Of a DNA stretch of 64,000 nt, positions 54,317 through 62,890 are shown piece by piece. The notes under the pieces were generated by a model. That model worked only from the letters and a program-made list of their open reading frames with translations. It ran no database searches and was not told where the DNA came from. Made by a program: the position numbers and the translations under genes. Source of the DNA: Dietzia natronolimnaea (GTDB lineage Bacteria; Actinomycetota; Actinomycetes; Mycobacteriales; Mycobacteriaceae); NCBI RefSeq assembly GCF_002289575.1, contig NZ_NTGA01000005.1, positions 1 to 64,000 on the forward strand. The letters run 5' to 3'. Position 1 is the stretch's first letter; each line of letters starts with the position of its first letter.

Positions 54317-54398
54317 CACATTCCTTACGTAGCTGCGTGTGTGCCACCGGGTCGCGGTGAGCGGGGAGGGGTCACCCTGGTGGGGAGTGCGACCGTTC

Positions 54399-55441
54399 TC
54401 AGTGTTCGTGGACGACGACGCCACGGATGTTGCGGCCGGCGTGCATGTCCTCGACGGCCTGGTTGATGTCGTCCAGCTTGTATCGGGTGGTCACCAGTTC
54501 GTCGAGCTTGATGCTGCCCGTGCGGTACATGTCGAAGAGCCGCGGGATGTCGCCCAGGGGACGGCAGTTGCCGTACATGACGCCCTTGATGGACTTGGCG
54601 AGATTCGTCATGTCCTGGGGGCTCACGCTCAGCGAGCGCTCGTGTCGTCGACCCGGCCGACCGTGACGATGGTGACGTCCACGCCCTGTCCGTTGGTCAG
54701 CTGGGCGATCAGCGGGCGGGCCTCGTCGATGGAGGTGAAGGCCGCCGTGGCACCGAAGCCCGCGGCGAGCTCCATCTTGTTCTCGGCCGGGTCCACCACG
54801 ATGATGTGATCGGCTCCGGCGTGCTTGGCGCCCTGGACCGCGTTGGCGCCGACGCCGCCCAGACCCATGACCAGGACGACGTCTCCGGGCCGGACCGGAG
54901 CGGCGTTGACGGCGGCACCGTAACCGGTCGCCACACCACACGAGACCAGGCACGCGAGGTCGAACGGGATGTCGTCGGGCAGTTTGACCGCCTGCGTCTC
55001 GTGGCAGACGAGGTAGTTGGAGAACGACCCCAGCCGGGTCACTCCGCCGATCGGGTTCCCGTCGGTGTCGTGGAACCGGGCCGTGCCGTCCATCGCCATC
55101 CCGGTCTCCATGCCGGCGCCGTTGTTACAGATGTAGCTCTGACCCCGGACGCAGTACTTGCACACCCCACAGGCGGGGATGAACAGTGTGGCGATGTGGT
55201 CGCCGGGCTTGACCCGGGTGACGCGCGAGCCGACCTTCTCGACGATGCCGGCGCCCTCGTGCCCACCGACCATGGGCAGGTTCACCGGGATGTCGCCGGT
55301 GACGAAGTGGTCGTCGGAATGGCACAGGCCACTGGCCATCACCTTGACGAGGATCTCGTCCTCGGCAGGCTCACTCACCTCGAGGTCCTGGACCTCCCAC
55401 TGGCCGCCGACCTGGTGGATTACTGCTCCGCGTGCCTTCAT
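54399..55441 (-). pseudogene. NDMA-type zinc alcohol dehydrogenase, frameshifted and internally deleted
   Basis: Residues 1-265 of a medium-chain zinc alcohol dehydrogenase of the NDMA-dependent (mycofactocin-associated) type are intact: KARGAVIHQVGGQWEV, catalytic zinc SGLCHSDDH and HEGAG, structural zinc CGVCKYC, and cofactor fold GLGGVGANAVQGA. After VTIVTVGRVDD (about 54645) the frame ends in TSAR and a stop. The C-terminus continues in another frame (SLSVSPQDMTNLAKSIKGVMYGN to GVVVHEH). Comparison with full-length relatives suggests about 40 residues of the Rossmann fold are missing at the junction. Either a recent inactivation or an assembly error. Confidence 0.82.
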
Positions 55442-55543
55442 TGTGTTCCCTTTCCGTTGCCGACCGGAGGCCGGTGGTGTGGTGCCGTCCCGAGTGCCCG
55501 GGGACGCCGGGCCGGACTCGGCCCGAGGTGGACGGTGGTGTGA

Positions 55544-56581
55544 CTACGCGTTCTGGACCTGTGTCCTGCGGATCCGCTCACCGCGGGTGCGGATGACCTT
55601 GGACAGGATGACGGCGATGACCAGAGCGCCGCCGTAGAAGAGCTCCTGCACGTACTGCTGGGCGCCGAGGAGCTGCAGTCCGGTGATCCCGGTGACCAGG
55701 AAGTACACCGCGATGAACGTGCCCCAGGGGTTGAAGCGCCCGATCTTGAGAACGGTCGAACCGAGAAAGCACGCCGCGAACACCGGGAGGAGGAACGCGC
55801 CCCCCGAGACGGGATCCGCGCTGGCCGTGGTGCCCGCGTAGACCACACCGGCGAGACCGGCGAAGCCCGAGGAGATGATGAGCGCCCGCCAGCGCAGTCC
55901 CTTGACGTTGACGCCGTTGAGTCGGGCGACCTCGCTGCCCTGACCGACGAAGAGCAGCCTCTGGCCGAAGGCCGAGTGGTCGAAGATGTACCAGACCAAC
56001 AGGCACAGGATCACCGCGTAGTAGAACCCGATCGGAACCGACAGGAACGGTCGGGTGAGGACCGCGTCCGTGAGCTCGCGGTCGATGCCACTGATGGTGA
56101 CCGATCCCGAGATGAAGTAGATGAAGCCCTGGACGACGGTCCCCACGCCGAGCGTGACGATGAACGAGTGGATGTCGAACTTCGTGACGATGTACCCGTT
56201 GACGACCCCGACGACGAGGCTCGCGAGTATCGCGACGAGGACCGCGGCCCAGATGTTCCACCCCTGTTTGACGTTGAGGACGGCCACCAACACCATCGAC
56301 ATGTTGAGGGTGGTCGCGACCGACAGGTCGAAGTCTCCCGCGCGCAGCGGGAACACCAGTCCGAGTGCCAGGATCAGCAGGACGACCTGCGAACCGAGCA
56401 TGTTGGCGACGTTCGCCGTGGTCGGGAACGTCTGAGGGGCCAGGACACTGAACGCGATGATCAGGACGACCCACACACCCAGGAGCGCGAATCGCTCAGG
56501 CTGCGCCGGCCTCTTGACCGCCTGCGACGGCGGACGGGAGGCGGTCGCCGTTCCCGCATGGTTCTTCTCCGAGGCGGTCAT
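55544..56581 (-). CDS. Sugar-type (CUT2) ABC transporter permease
   Basis: A 345-residue RbsC/XylH-family permease with about nine membrane segments; LRAGDFDLSVATTLNMSMVLV and LNGVNVKGLRWRALIISSGFAGLAGVVYAG are family blocks. A hydrophilic N-terminus of about 28 residues precedes the first segment. It overlaps the ATPase start region by four bases. One permease suggests a homodimer, as for ribose or autoinducer-2 systems. Members of this family also carry non-sugar heterocycles. Confidence 0.9.
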   Translation of the reverse strand: MTASEKNHAGTATASRPPSQAVKRPAQPERFALLGVWVVLIIAFSVLAPQTFPTTANVANMLGSQVVLLILALGLVFPLRAGDFDLSVATTLNMSMVLVAVLNVKQGWNIWAAVLVAILASLVVGVVNGYIVTKFDIHSFIVTLGVGTVVQGFIYFISGSVTISGIDRELTDAVLTRPFLSVPIGFYYAVILCLLVWYIFDHSAFGQRLLFVGQGSEVARLNGVNVKGLRWRALIISSGFAGLAGVVYAGTTASADPVSGGAFLLPVFAACFLGSTVLKIGRFNPWGTFIAVYFLVTGITGLQLLGAQQYVQELFYGGALVIAVILSKVIRTRGERIRRTQVQNA

Positions 56582-58134
56582 GCCACTTCCTCCGAATAGA
56601 CGGCGGACGCGAGGGCGTCCTTGGTGATGTGATCTCCGCGCAGTTCTGCTCGGATCTCACCTTGGTCGAGGACCACGACCCGGTCGGCCATCTCGACGAG
56701 CTGTTCGTAGTCCGTTGTGGCGCACAGCACCGCCATGCCCTTCTGGGTGGCCTCGCGGACGAGTTTGAAGATCTCGCGACGCGCGCCCACATCGACGCCC
56801 TGGGTCGGCTCGTTGAGCAACATGACCGTCGGTTGCGTGTCCATCCACTTCCCGATCAGCACCTTCTGCTGGTTTCCGCCGCTGAGGTGCCCGAACATCG
56901 CCGAGGAGTCCTGTGGTTTGACCCGGAGACGGGCGAGCGTCTCGTCGGCCTGTCGACGCAGTCCGGCCCAGTCGATCAGCGCACCGCCGGCGCGACGGCC
57001 GAGGAAGGGCAGCGACATGTTCTCCAGGACGCTGAGCTCCAGGGAGCCACCCTGTTCCTTGCGGTTCGCGGGGATGAGGACGACCCCCGCGTCCATGGAA
57101 CGAGCCGGTGTGGGGTCGTGCACCTGAGCACCCTGGTGCTCGACGGATCCCGACTTGGCCGCCCTCGCCCCGAAGAGGAGGTCGGGAAGCTCTTCGGTCC
57201 CGGAGCCGGCCAGTCCGGTCACGCCCACCACCTCACCCGCGTAGACCTCGAGGTCGAGGTTGTGGACCCGCTCCCCGGTGAGGGCGCGGGCCGCCAGGAC
57301 GGGCGGCGCATCGGAGTCGACCACGGCGTCGTGTTTGGTCAGATGCTCTGCCTTGGATCCGAGGATCAGGCTCACCAGATCATCCCGAGTGGCGCCCCGT
57401 GTCTCGCGTGTTCCCGCCAGTCCCCCGTTCCGGAAGACGGTCACCCGGTCGGTGACCTGCAGGATCTCGTCGAGGTCGTGGGACACGAGCAACACCGCGT
57501 CGCCGCGGTCGCGCAGGCGGTCCAGAACCGCGAAGAGCACGTCCACCTCCTGCCGCGGCAGGAAGACGGTGGGCTCATCGAGGACCAGGATCTGGGGACG
57601 TCCCGGCTCCGACTTGAGCTCCTGCCCACCCACGGCCCGGACGACCGCCAACATGGCGCGCTGGACGGGAGTGAGCATGTCGATCGTCGCATCCGGGTGG
57701 ATGTCGATCCCGAACCGGTCGAGAAGCTCGCTGACACGCTCTCGCTCCCGGCCCCACGGCACCCGCTTGAGCCCCACCGAGGTTCCACCGGAGTCCAAGG
57801 CCATGTGCTCGAGCACGGTTCCGGAGGGGGCCAGTCCGAGATCCTGGTGGACGAATCCCAGTCCGTGATCACGGAGGCCGCGGGCACCGAACGGGGTCGA
57901 CACCCGCGTCCCGTGCACCGTGACCTCGCCCCCGTCGGCGTCATGGACCCCGGCGAGAACCTTGATCAGGGTCGACTTGCCACTGCCGTTCGCGCCGAGC
58001 AGACCGTGCACTTCCCCGGGATACATCGCCAGGTCGACTCCGCTCAACGCGGACACGCCGTTGAACGACTTGGTGAGCTGACGGATCTCGAGGAGAGGCG
58101 CCGGGTCCGCGGAGGGTGGATGCTGGGCGGTCAT
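56578..58134 (-). CDS. Sugar-type (CUT2) ABC transporter ATPase, two-domain
   Basis: A 518-residue RbsA/MglA-type protein with two ATP-binding domains. Domain 1 has Walker A GANGSGKST and Walker B LVLDEPTVFLP, but its signature reads LTPVQRAML, a degenerate form. Domain 2 has a glycine-rich loop TGLAGSGTEE with no Lys, and signature LSGGNQQKVLIGKW with VMLLNEPTQGVDVG. Asymmetric sites are normal in this family. Start at ATG 58134 (MTAQHPP), two bases after the binding-protein stop; the ORF extends to an earlier ATG at 58152. Confidence 0.9.
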   Translation of the reverse strand: MTAQHPPSADPAPLLEIRQLTKSFNGVSALSGVDLAMYPGEVHGLLGANGSGKSTLIKVLAGVHDADGGEVTVHGTRVSTPFGARGLRDHGLGFVHQDLGLAPSGTVLEHMALDSGGTSVGLKRVPWGRERERVSELLDRFGIDIHPDATIDMLTPVQRAMLAVVRAVGGQELKSEPGRPQILVLDEPTVFLPRQEVDVLFAVLDRLRDRGDAVLLVSHDLDEILQVTDRVTVFRNGGLAGTRETRGATRDDLVSLILGSKAEHLTKHDAVVDSDAPPVLAARALTGERVHNLDLEVYAGEVVGVTGLAGSGTEELPDLLFGARAAKSGSVEHQGAQVHDPTPARSMDAGVVLIPANRKEQGGSLELSVLENMSLPFLGRRAGGALIDWAGLRRQADETLARLRVKPQDSSAMFGHLSGGNQQKVLIGKWMDTQPTVMLLNEPTQGVDVGARREIFKLVREATQKGMAVLCATTDYEQLVEMADRVVVLDQGEIRAELRGDHITKDALASAVYSEEVA

Positions 58135-58136
58135 GA

Positions 58137-59282
58137 TCAGATCAGTCCCCACAGCTCGCGGTAGGCGTCGCGGTACTCGTCGCCGAAACCCTCACCGCTG
58201 CGCGGCGGGTTCCCGGTCTCGTCCACGTTGGTCTCGTCGATGACGCGGACCGGCCCGGAGACGCCCTCGATGGGCTCCTCACCGAGCATCGCCCGGAACG
58301 CGGTGTCCATGTTGACGTGCGCCACCCAGTCCGGGTTCTCGGCCACGTTCATCGCGACCGTCCCGTTGGCGACCATCTGGAGGATCGACGGGGTCCCGTT
58401 GAAGGTGAAGATGGGCACGTCGCGGCCGGCGGCGGCCTGCTGGATGCCGGGGGATGCGTAGGTCGCCATGTTGTCGTACATGGGCAGCACCGTGTTGATC
58501 GTCGGATCCCGGAGCAGATTCGACTGGACCTCGTCCTGGATCCGGGTCGACCACTGGGGCACGGCCACGTTCATCACACTGGCCTTGGAGCCCTCGGGGC
58601 CGAACTCGTCGAGCGTCTCCTGCATCGTCTCCACCATTCCCGCGGCCGGGCCGGTCTCCGAGGACTGGATGATCAGCGCGTTCACGGGGGCGCCCTCGTG
58701 GTGGGCGATCGCGTCGAGCGCCATCAACCGCGCGGCCAGGTTGAACGGTGCGAACGCCTCGTACTCGAGGCCTTCCGAGATTCCGCTCTCCATGTCGTTG
58801 ATGTGCAGCGGCACCACCGGGATGCCGGCGTCCCGGGCCGCGTCGATCTGCGGACCCAGTGTTTCCGGCAGGGGCCCGTTGAGCAGGATCGCGCCGGCGC
58901 CCGCGTTGATCGCCTGCTGGATTCCCTGCTGGTACGACGTCTGAGTGCCGTCGGAGGGGAAGGTCACGAAGTCGACGCCGGCCTCCTCGGCGACGGCGGC
59001 CATGGCCGCCTCGCCGTCGGCGTAGAACTCCGCGCCGCTGTCGATCGGGATGCTGTAGATCGTCTCGCCCTCGAGTTCGCTGATGTCGATCGGGGTTCCG
59101 AGGTCGTCGGGGGTGGGAACGGCCCGGTACTCGTCGACCATGGCCGCGGCCTCTTCTGCCAGCGCGGCGCCGTCGGCGGAGGCGCCGGAGGAGCCACCGT
59201 CCGACCCGGAATCCGCTCCACATCCGGCCAGGACGAGGGTGGTGGCGGCAGCGACAGCCACTATGGACTTGCTGATCTTCAT
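58137..59282 (-). CDS. Sugar-type (CUT2) ABC transporter substrate-binding lipoprotein
   Basis: A 381-residue type 1 periplasmic-binding-fold protein of the RbsB group. Lipobox LVLAGC gives a lipidated cysteine at about residue 21. A Ser/Gly/Asp linker follows. The core includes YSIPIDSGAEFYADGEAAM, IQQAINAGAGAILLNGPLP and PIFTFNGTPSILQMVANG. The ligand is not predictable, and the sequence around the pocket is not ribose-like. Its stop is two bases from the ATPase start. Confidence 0.9.
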   Translation of the reverse strand: MKISKSIVAVAAATTLVLAGCGADSGSDGGSSGASADGAALAEEAAAMVDEYRAVPTPDDLGTPIDISELEGETIYSIPIDSGAEFYADGEAAMAAVAEEAGVDFVTFPSDGTQTSYQQGIQQAINAGAGAILLNGPLPETLGPQIDAARDAGIPVVPLHINDMESGISEGLEYEAFAPFNLAARLMALDAIAHHEGAPVNALIIQSSETGPAAGMVETMQETLDEFGPEGSKASVMNVAVPQWSTRIQDEVQSNLLRDPTINTVLPMYDNMATYASPGIQQAAAGRDVPIFTFNGTPSILQMVANGTVAMNVAENPDWVAHVNMDTAFRAMLGEEPIEGVSGPVRVIDETNVDETGNPPRSGEGFGDEYRDAYRELWGLI

Positions 59283-59308
59283 GTCTTCTCCATCACTTGA
59301 GGGGGTCG

Positions 59309-60169
59309 TTACCGGGCGAGCTCGGGCCGCTCGGAAAGGTCGTGGTAGATACGGGCGATCGAGTTGCGCTGGAACATCTCGATCAGTGGATCCGGATAAC
59401 CGGTGTAGTCCTCGTTCCCGACGTGGATCAGATCCTCGAACCGGATCTCATCGCAGGCCTGCTCGAGGGTCTGTCCGGCGTCGATCGCGGCGGCGACCTC
59501 CCCCGCCACGTCCCGTCCCCACTGGCGGTACCGCTCGACCGCGCTGCGGTCGGTGACCTCACCGTGTCCGGGGACGAGGACGTCGAAGTCGTAGGACTCG
59601 ACGGCGTCGATCGCGTCGAACCAGTCCCACAGGCGGCAGTCCTGGAACGACGGGAGGCTCGACTCGCACACGATGTCGCCGGTGAAGATCACGCCGTCCT
59701 GGGGGAGGTAGGCGAGCAGGCTGTTCGCCGTGTGTCCGGGTTGGAAGCGGAGTTCGAGATGGACGTCGCCCAGGTGCAGATCGAGACGGTCCTGGAACAC
59801 CACCTCGGGGACGCGCACGGAATAGGACGGGAGCAGATCCACCGCGTCCGGGTCGATGACCTCGAACAGGTCCCGCAGGTACTCCTCGGTGGGCGCATCC
59901 CGCAGGAGCCGATCGCGGGTCCCGCGGTGGGAGACGACCTCTCCACCCATCCAGAAGTTCCCGATGGTGTGATCGGGGTGATGGTCCGTGTTGACCACGA
60001 AGCGGGTGGTCCCGAAGCCGTCGACGACCCGTCGCCATGCCTGCGCGTCGGCCGGCTTGTGCGGGGTGTCGACCAGCGCGACCCCGTCCGTGCCCACGAT
60101 GATCGAGTTGTTGGATCCCAGGTACGCGGTCTCCACGTGGACGTGCGGGCTGACCTGCGTGACGCTCAT
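59309..60169 (-). CDS. Metallo-beta-lactamase-fold hydrolase in the catabolic cluster
   Basis: A 286-residue protein with the metal motif NTDHHPDHTIGN (HxHxDH variant HHPDH). Further ligands are in FQPGHTANS, FTGDIV and LVPGHGEV. The fold is that of cyclase/SoxH-like hydrolases; possible lactonase or thioesterase. The start overlaps the cupin stop by four bases. It lies between the cupin and the ABC importer and is probably part of the same transcript. Confidence 0.87.
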   Translation of the reverse strand: MSVTQVSPHVHVETAYLGSNNSIIVGTDGVALVDTPHKPADAQAWRRVVDGFGTTRFVVNTDHHPDHTIGNFWMGGEVVSHRGTRDRLLRDAPTEEYLRDLFEVIDPDAVDLLPSYSVRVPEVVFQDRLDLHLGDVHLELRFQPGHTANSLLAYLPQDGVIFTGDIVCESSLPSFQDCRLWDWFDAIDAVESYDFDVLVPGHGEVTDRSAVERYRQWGRDVAGEVAAAIDAGQTLEQACDEIRFEDLIHVGNEDYTGYPDPLIEMFQRNSIARIYHDLSERPELAR

Positions 60170-60552
60170 GCGCCCGTCCCCTCGTCCGGATCGGGCATGG
60201 ACGAGGACCCGACGAAACCGAGCAGGTTCTCGATGCGGGTGGGGGCGAAGATCTCGATGAACTCCGCCTCACCCTCGATGCTGCGGCCACCGTGGGGAAC
60301 ATTGCGGGGAAGAATGGCGATCTCGCCCGGCTCGAGGGTGAACTCGTCGTCCTCGACGGTGAAGATGATCCTCCCCTTGGTGACGATCACCGTCTGTTCG
60401 CAATCCGGGTGGGAGTGGGTGGGGACGACGGTCGGGTGGATCCAGCGGATCCGGTTGACGCCGGTCTCCTTACCGGTCATCGCGGTACGGAAATTGTTGG
60501 TCAGCACTTCCCTCTCGGGAAGGTCGTCCCATCGTGCTCGAAACGAGCTCAT
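60166..60552 (-). CDS. Single-domain cupin protein
   Basis: A 128-residue small beta-barrel protein. Cupin motif 1 is THSHPDCEQTVIVTKGRIIF, with metal-binding His and Glu. Motif 2 is EPGEIAILPRNVPHGG with the second His. So it probably binds a divalent metal. Many such cupins are isomerases or bind cofactors or substrates; the role is unknown. ATG at 60552 (MSSFRARWDD) starts 64 bases after a predicted transcription start. Confidence 0.85.
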   Translation of the reverse strand: MSSFRARWDDLPEREVLTNNFRTAMTGKETGVNRIRWIHPTVVPTHSHPDCEQTVIVTKGRIIFTVEDDEFTLEPGEIAILPRNVPHGGRSIEGEAEFIEIFAPTRIENLLGFVGSSSMPDPDEGTGA

Positions 60553-60622
60553 CGGACCTCTCCTGTTCCATTGAGGCACCCGTGCGGGCTGCCACTGCGG
60601 ACCGCCCTTTGTGACGGAACCC

Positions 60623-60651
60623 ACATTATTCTGTCGTCTGCTAACTGTCAA
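60623..60651 (-). promoter_or_regulatory. Strong SigA-type promoter for the cupin-to-MmgE operon
   Basis: On the minus strand: -35 TTGACA (60651-60646, perfect), 17-base spacer, -10 TAATGT (60628-60623). Transcription starts near 60616, giving a 5' leader of about 64 bases before the cupin gene. It is the only near-consensus promoter in the catabolic cluster. Confidence 0.7.
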
Positions 60652-60656
60652 CAGTT
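60643..60656. promoter_or_regulatory. Palindromic operator over the -35 box
   Basis: A perfect 14-bp palindrome, AACTGTCAACAGTT, overlaps the -35 hexamer. The size and TGTnnACA-like core suit a GntR/FadR-type dimer, and such a regulator is encoded at 63818-64000. Binding would block the promoter. Confidence 0.55.
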
Positions 60657-60788
60657 TTCTGGCCGTATGCGGTTTCCATCGTGTTAACGCCCGGCCGGGC
60701 CGGACACGCGGATGAAACACCGTCTACCTGCGGCGATTCCGACTCGAGGCCGCGGCCCCGGTCACCCTCACCGCACGAGCCCGGGCCG

Positions 60789-61472
60789 TCAGTGGCGCGC
60801 GGGAACCCCGTCCAGCGCGCTCAGGAGCGCGTCGGTGGTGGATACGTCAGCGTATTTCTGGGCCATGTCGAAGAGGTTGACCTCGTGGACCGTCGGACTC
60901 CGGTCGTACACCGCATCCGAGGGGACCGCGACCTTGTAGTTGTACGAGAAGGCATCGACGACGCTGGCCCGGACGCATCCCGAGGTGGTGCATCCGGTCA
61001 CGACGAGCGAGTCGACATCCGCCTGGACCAGATAGCTGGCCAGCGGCGTGCCGAAGAACGCGCTCGGGTGGCGCTTGGGCAGCAGGACGTCGCCGTCCCG
61101 CGGAGCGACCTCGGCCACGAACTCGTAGCCCTTCTCCGGGATGGACATGATCCCGGGAACCTTCGCCCCCAGGGCGCCCTGGTCGTACTCCTTCTTGGGA
61201 GCGACGTGGGGGTAGAGGACCGGCCACCCCTTCGCCCTGAACAGCGCGAGCAGGCGTTCGATGTGGCCGACCGCCTGCCAGCCGACCTCACCGCAGCTCG
61301 TGGGGAATTCCCCGAGCGCGTCGTCGAAGGGCATCGGGGTGGTTCCCACGGTGCGGTACTGCACATCGATGATGAGCAGACCGGGACGACGGCCCAGGCC
61401 GACCGGCCGGCCGAAGCCCGCGGCCTCGTACCGTCGGCGGGTGAGGTCATCGATCGTCGAGGACTCGTTCAT
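60789..61472 (-). CDS. Isochorismatase-family amidohydrolase
   Basis: A 227-residue cysteine hydrolase. The triad is visible: Asp in LLIIDVQ, Lys in LLPKRHPSAFFG, Cys in VTGCTTSGCVRASVVDAFSYNY. This form resembles N-carbamoylsarcosine amidase and maleamate amidohydrolase (NicF), which release ammonia (and CO2) from carbamoyl or amide groups. ATG at 61472 overlaps the dihydropyrimidinase stop by four bases. It would act on the ring-opened product of that enzyme. Confidence 0.88.
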   Translation of the reverse strand: MNESSTIDDLTRRRYEAAGFGRPVGLGRRPGLLIIDVQYRTVGTTPMPFDDALGEFPTSCGEVGWQAVGHIERLLALFRAKGWPVLYPHVAPKKEYDQGALGAKVPGIMSIPEKGYEFVAEVAPRDGDVLLPKRHPSAFFGTPLASYLVQADVDSLVVTGCTTSGCVRASVVDAFSYNYKVAVPSDAVYDRSPTVHEVNLFDMAQKYADVSTTDALLSALDGVPARH

Positions 61473-62890
61473 CGCTCCTCCTTCGGGAGACTGGTCAGTT
61501 CGGCGAGTGCCGTCTCGCCGCTGTGGGGACGCTCGATGTACTCGCCGGTGGTCGTCGCGGACAGTTCACCGTCGCGCATCGCGAAGTGCCCACGGACCAG
61601 GGTGTGCACGACCCGCATCGGTACCCGCGTCCCCTCCCAGGGCGTGTACTCGGCGGCGGAGTGCTGGGTCGCCGCCTCGATCACGGTCTCTCCCGACAGG
61701 TCGACCACCGCGAGATCGGCATCCGATCCGACCTGGATCGTGCCCTTTCTCGGGTACATGCCGAACAGTTGCGCGGACCTGGTGGAGGTGGCGTTCACGA
61801 GCCGGTCGAGCGGGACCCCTCGGCGCAACCCCTCCGTCAGGGTCAGGGGCAGGACGCCGCCCACCCCGGGGAAGCCCGCACTGGCCTTCCAGATGTCCTT
61901 CTCCTTGTGCGTGCGGTGCCGGGCGTTGTGGTCGGAGCCGACGGTGTCGACGTCGCCGTTCGCCAGTCCGGTCCACAACGCCTCGAGGTCCCGCGGTTCG
62001 CGGAGCGGAGGGTTGACCTTCCCGTAGGTTCCCGGCCCGGGATCGGTCTCGGTGGTCAGGGTCAGGTACTGGGTGCACGTCTCGACGAAGAGGTTCTCGT
62101 AGGACTCCCGCTGACGCAGGACCGCATCGAGAGCCAGCGCGCTGCTGGTGTGGACCGAGTACATGGACGCGCCGGTGACCTGCGCCATGAACGAGACCCT
62201 CTGCACCGCCTCTGCCTCGACGAACGACGGCCTCGACATGTTCCAGGCGTGCAACGGGCCGCGGGACTCGTCGATCGGACGGCCCTTGAGCTTCCAGACC
62301 AGTTCGATGTTCTCCGGGTGGGGGTTGATCATGGCCCCGCGATCGGCGGCCATGCCCAGCACGTCGTACATGTAGCCGTCGTCGTTGCCGGGGAGCCCGA
62401 GGTACGCGCCTTCCTCACCGCAGAAGTTCATGAAGAACTTGAAGCTCGAGACACCGAACTCGTCGATGTAGTGCGGCATCTCCTCGTAGTGCGCCTCGGA
62501 ACCGACGACGATGTGGAACCCGAAGTCCACGTGGGAGTCACGTGACATCACGTCGCGGGACCCGGGGAGCACATCCGAATAGGACTCGCCGCTCATCAGA
62601 TAGACCAGCATCGTGGTGACGCCGCCGGCCACGGCCGACGCGGACTCCAGGAGGGCGTCATCGGGATCGCGGGGGACCCTGATGTCCTTTCCCAGGTGCA
62701 CGTGCGGATCGATCGCCCCCGGGAGGACGAGCTTACCGTGGAGGTCCACCACCTCGGCGGCCTCGACCTCGGCATCCGGGGTCACTATCCCCGCGATCGT
62801 CCCGTCCTTGACGAGTAGGTCCACCCGGCGGACTCCCTCCCCGTTGAGGAAGACGTCGCCGCCGTGCAGACGAAGGTCATACGTGGTCAT
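61469..62890 (-). CDS. Dihydropyrimidinase/hydantoinase-family cyclic amidohydrolase
   Basis: A 473-residue metal-dependent hydrolase with a TIM barrel. Zinc ligands DPHVHLGK, the bridging carboxylated lysine in SSFKFFMNF, His in MINPHPEN and YSVHTSS, and Asp in VGSDHNAR are all present. The family opens cyclic ureides and imides (dihydrouracil, hydantoins, succinimide) to carbamoyl or half-amide products. Start overlaps the lyase stop and its stop overlaps the isochorismatase-like gene, so these three are co-translated. It differs from true dihydropyrimidinases in not being next to pyrimidine genes (no preA or beta-ureidopropionase). Confidence 0.88.
   Translation of the reverse strand: MTTYDLRLHGGDVFLNGEGVRRVDLLVKDGTIAGIVTPDAEVEAAEVVDLHGKLVLPGAIDPHVHLGKDIRVPRDPDDALLESASAVAGGVTTMLVYLMSGESYSDVLPGSRDVMSRDSHVDFGFHIVVGSEAHYEEMPHYIDEFGVSSFKFFMNFCGEEGAYLGLPGNDDGYMYDVLGMAADRGAMINPHPENIELVWKLKGRPIDESRGPLHAWNMSRPSFVEAEAVQRVSFMAQVTGASMYSVHTSSALALDAVLRQRESYENLFVETCTQYLTLTTETDPGPGTYGKVNPPLREPRDLEALWTGLANGDVDTVGSDHNARHRTHKEKDIWKASAGFPGVGGVLPLTLTEGLRRGVPLDRLVNATSTRSAQLFGMYPRKGTIQVGSDADLAVVDLSGETVIEAATQHSAAEYTPWEGTRVPMRVVHTLVRGHFAMRDGELSATTTGEYIERPHSGETALAELTSLPKEER

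Noticed and set aside
60685-60705. GCCCGGCCGGGC as terminator after the isochorismatase gene
   Set aside because: The self-complementary 12-mer leaves only a 4-bp stem with a usable loop and no T-run.
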